Source of the DNA: Paenibacillus faecalis
Lineage (GTDB): Bacteria > Bacillota > Bacilli > Paenibacillales > Paenibacillaceae
Reading direction: 5' to 3'
NCBI RefSeq assembly: GCF_900289175.1
Contig: NZ_LT985747.1
Coordinates: 1,821,937 to 1,885,936, forward strand
DNA: 64,000 nucleotides
Made by a program: the position numbers and the translations under genes. Shown here one piece after another: positions 62,877-64,000 of the stretch (its first letter is position 1; each line of letters opens with the position of its first letter). The notes under the pieces were generated by a model. The model worked only from the letters and a program-made list of their open reading frames with translations, was not told where the DNA came from and searched no databases.

Positions 62877-63149
62877 AAAAAATCTTTTCAGTTGTTGTAA
62901 GCATTATAATCCTTTGACATCGTAAGTCAATAGAGCGGTAGATTTTTCATATACTCCCCATACAGTAAACAGGTGAAATAATGTGTGAAATTGCACCTTT
63001 TATCCCAAAAAGTTACGAGAGAAAATTTTTTTGATAAAAATTTAAAATTATAGTAATTTTATAGTGAACTCCAAATCATGGAAGAGCTGTCGTACTTAGC
63101 GTGACAATCCGTCATAGAACAATCTCTTAAAAAATAGAGGAGAGTTATC

Positions 63150-63767
63150 ATGGATTATAAATTTGTTTTATCTCCGGAAAAGCGAAAAATCTGGTTGGTT
63201 AATGTACTTTACTGTTTGTTATCCAGTATGATTGTCGTTTTATTAATACCCTATCTACAAGCAAGATTTAATGCGGACATTAAAGAGATTGCCATTACTT
63301 TTTTCTTGCCGATGCTTGTCTCGTCTTTTTCAGGTTCCCTTTTAGGTAAATTTGGGGATCGTATAGGTTATCGTAAGGCTATTACTTTTTCAGTAGTTAT
63401 ATCCATAGTAACCATTACGACTATTGTATTTTCTTTCAGACTAAGCATTTTTGCTTTGCTGTGGATGATTTTTAGCCTCTCCTATTCAACGTTTAATCTT
63501 TCTCTCGATGCCATGTTTTTTAAGAAGATTGCAGAAGAGCATACTGGGAATGCCTATGGCAAATATTCAATCGGCTCAAACCTTGGAATGATCATGGGGC
63601 CTGCATTGGGTGGCTTTTTGTTTGATACATATGGTCCTACTATTCCTTATATTATTTTTGCAGTAAGTATGGCTCTATTTGTTCCACTCCTGTTAGCTAT
63701 GCTCCCAAAAGACGAACCGGATCGTCCAGTGGTTATGATAGAGAACCAGATTCATTCCCATAAATGA
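63150..63767 (+). CDS. Half-size MFS transporter (six-helix half)
   Basis: A 205-residue membrane protein with six hydrophobic segments, half the usual MFS length. Motif A (LLGKFGDRIGYRKA) follows TM2, and the TM5 motif GSNLGMIMGPALGG is present, so it corresponds to one complete six-helix half. The ATG at 63150 follows GAGGAGAG. The sequence is clearly more AT-rich than its neighbours. It ends in a hydrophilic tail, with no second half in any frame before the terminator at 63832. It is either a remnant of a full transporter or a homodimeric half transporter. Horizontal transfer is plausible. Confidence 0.7.
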   Translation: MDYKFVLSPEKRKIWLVNVLYCLLSSMIVVLLIPYLQARFNADIKEIAITFFLPMLVSSFSGSLLGKFGDRIGYRKAITFSVVISIVTITTIVFSFRLSIFALLWMIFSLSYSTFNLSLDAMFFKKIAEEHTGNAYGKYSIGSNLGMIMGPALGGFLFDTYGPTIPYIIFAVSMALFVPLLLAMLPKDEPDRPVVMIENQIHSHK

Positions 63768-63831
63768 GCTTAAAGCGAAGATATTCGGGGGAATTTAAAA
63801 CTGTGGATACCATTTATTATAGTCAAATAAA

Positions 63832-63881
63832 GGGGCTGTCCAGAAAGTCAGTGAAAGCTAACTTCTGGACGCCCCGTTTTT
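63832..63881 (+). terminator. Terminator after the half-size MFS gene, or left end of a mobile element
   Basis: GGGGC-GTCCAGAA and TTCTGGAC-GCCCC pair with one bulge, followed by GTTTTTG. The same start (GGGGCTGTCCAGAAAG) also resembles the ends of some insertion sequences, so it may mark the edge of the element that begins here. Confidence 0.65.
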
Positions 63882-63904
63882 GTTGAATGTTAAAAATGTG
63901 CACA

Positions 63905-63969
63905 AAAAAACCGTCTTTTCCTGTAAAATGAAAGTCACCACAACCACACCTACAGAAAGGACGGTTTTT
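63905..63969 (+). repeat. Inverted repeat sequestering the ribosome binding site of the last gene
   Basis: AAAAACCGTC-TTTTCCTGTA (63906-63925) is complementary, with small mismatches, to TACAGAAAGGACGGTTTTT (63951-63969). The right arm contains AGAAAGGA just before the ATG at 63970. Such hairpins stop insertion sequences from being translated from outside transcripts. Confidence 0.6.
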
Positions 63970-64000
63970 ATGCGTAATCTGACGACTACTACGGAACAGT
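63970..64000 (+). CDS. Start of a probable transposase gene (cut by window end)
   Basis: Ten codons are visible (MRNLTTTTEQ). The ATG follows AGAAAGGACGG. The sequestering hairpin and the possible terminal repeat at 63832 suggest an insertion-sequence transposase. The family cannot be decided from ten residues. Confidence 0.35.
   Translation, partial: MRNLTTTTEQ

Overview
The window looks like a piece of chromosome from a spore-forming, low-to-mid GC Firmicute, most likely Paenibacillus or a close relative. Four things point that way: strong AGGAGG ribosome binding sites with frequent TTG and GTG starts; YesM/YesN two-component genes next to LplABC-type sugar import genes; small Bacillales families (DUF3243, DUF4181, DUF4352); and the sporulation deacetylase PdaA. 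Most genes lie on the minus strand. No tRNA, rRNA or CRISPR array was seen.

Layout. 1-2918: a sugar ABC importer (binding lipoprotein and two permeases, no ATPase) behind two identical LacI-type operators. 3379-12072: an MFS exporter, a YesM/YesN pair and a second importer of the LplABC type. 12386-20184: single genes, among them a formate/nitrite channel, a TetR-MFS pair with visible operators, and a water-forming-type NADH oxidase behind a Rex-like box. 20265-21918: an IS3-family element between two oppositely oriented short-repeat arrays. 22005-25153: a three-gene operon of a heme-oxygenase-like protein, a B12-binding protein carrying the CarH-type light-sensing residues, and a soluble hybrid histidine kinase. 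25396-33287: housekeeping and envelope genes, with a PerR-like/pseudo-receiver operon next to a HemD-like gene. 33354-43935: oxidoreductases, a purine permease, an RsgA paralogue behind a leader ORF and two terminator-like hairpins, a DinG-like helicase and PdaA. 44104-54426: a Gfo/Idh/MocA oxidoreductase, cidR-cidAB, an LTA-synthase-like protein, a CBS-domain transporter and fumarase. 54629-62876: cydABCD behind two Rex-like boxes, then adenine deaminase behind a purine riboswitch. 63150-64000: an AT-rich half-size MFS gene and the first codons of a probable transposase.

Themes. Redox control recurs: Rex-like sites precede both the NADH oxidase and cytochrome bd, so two NADH- or oxygen-consuming routes may respond to the same NADH/NAD+ signal. 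Tetrapyrroles also recur: a B12 sensor, a heme-oxygenase-like protein, a HemD-like protein and cytochrome bd assembly. The two candidates most worth following are the B12-sensor/kinase operon (22005-25153) and the consensus promoter, leader peptide and hairpins ahead of the RsgA paralogue (38857-40335).
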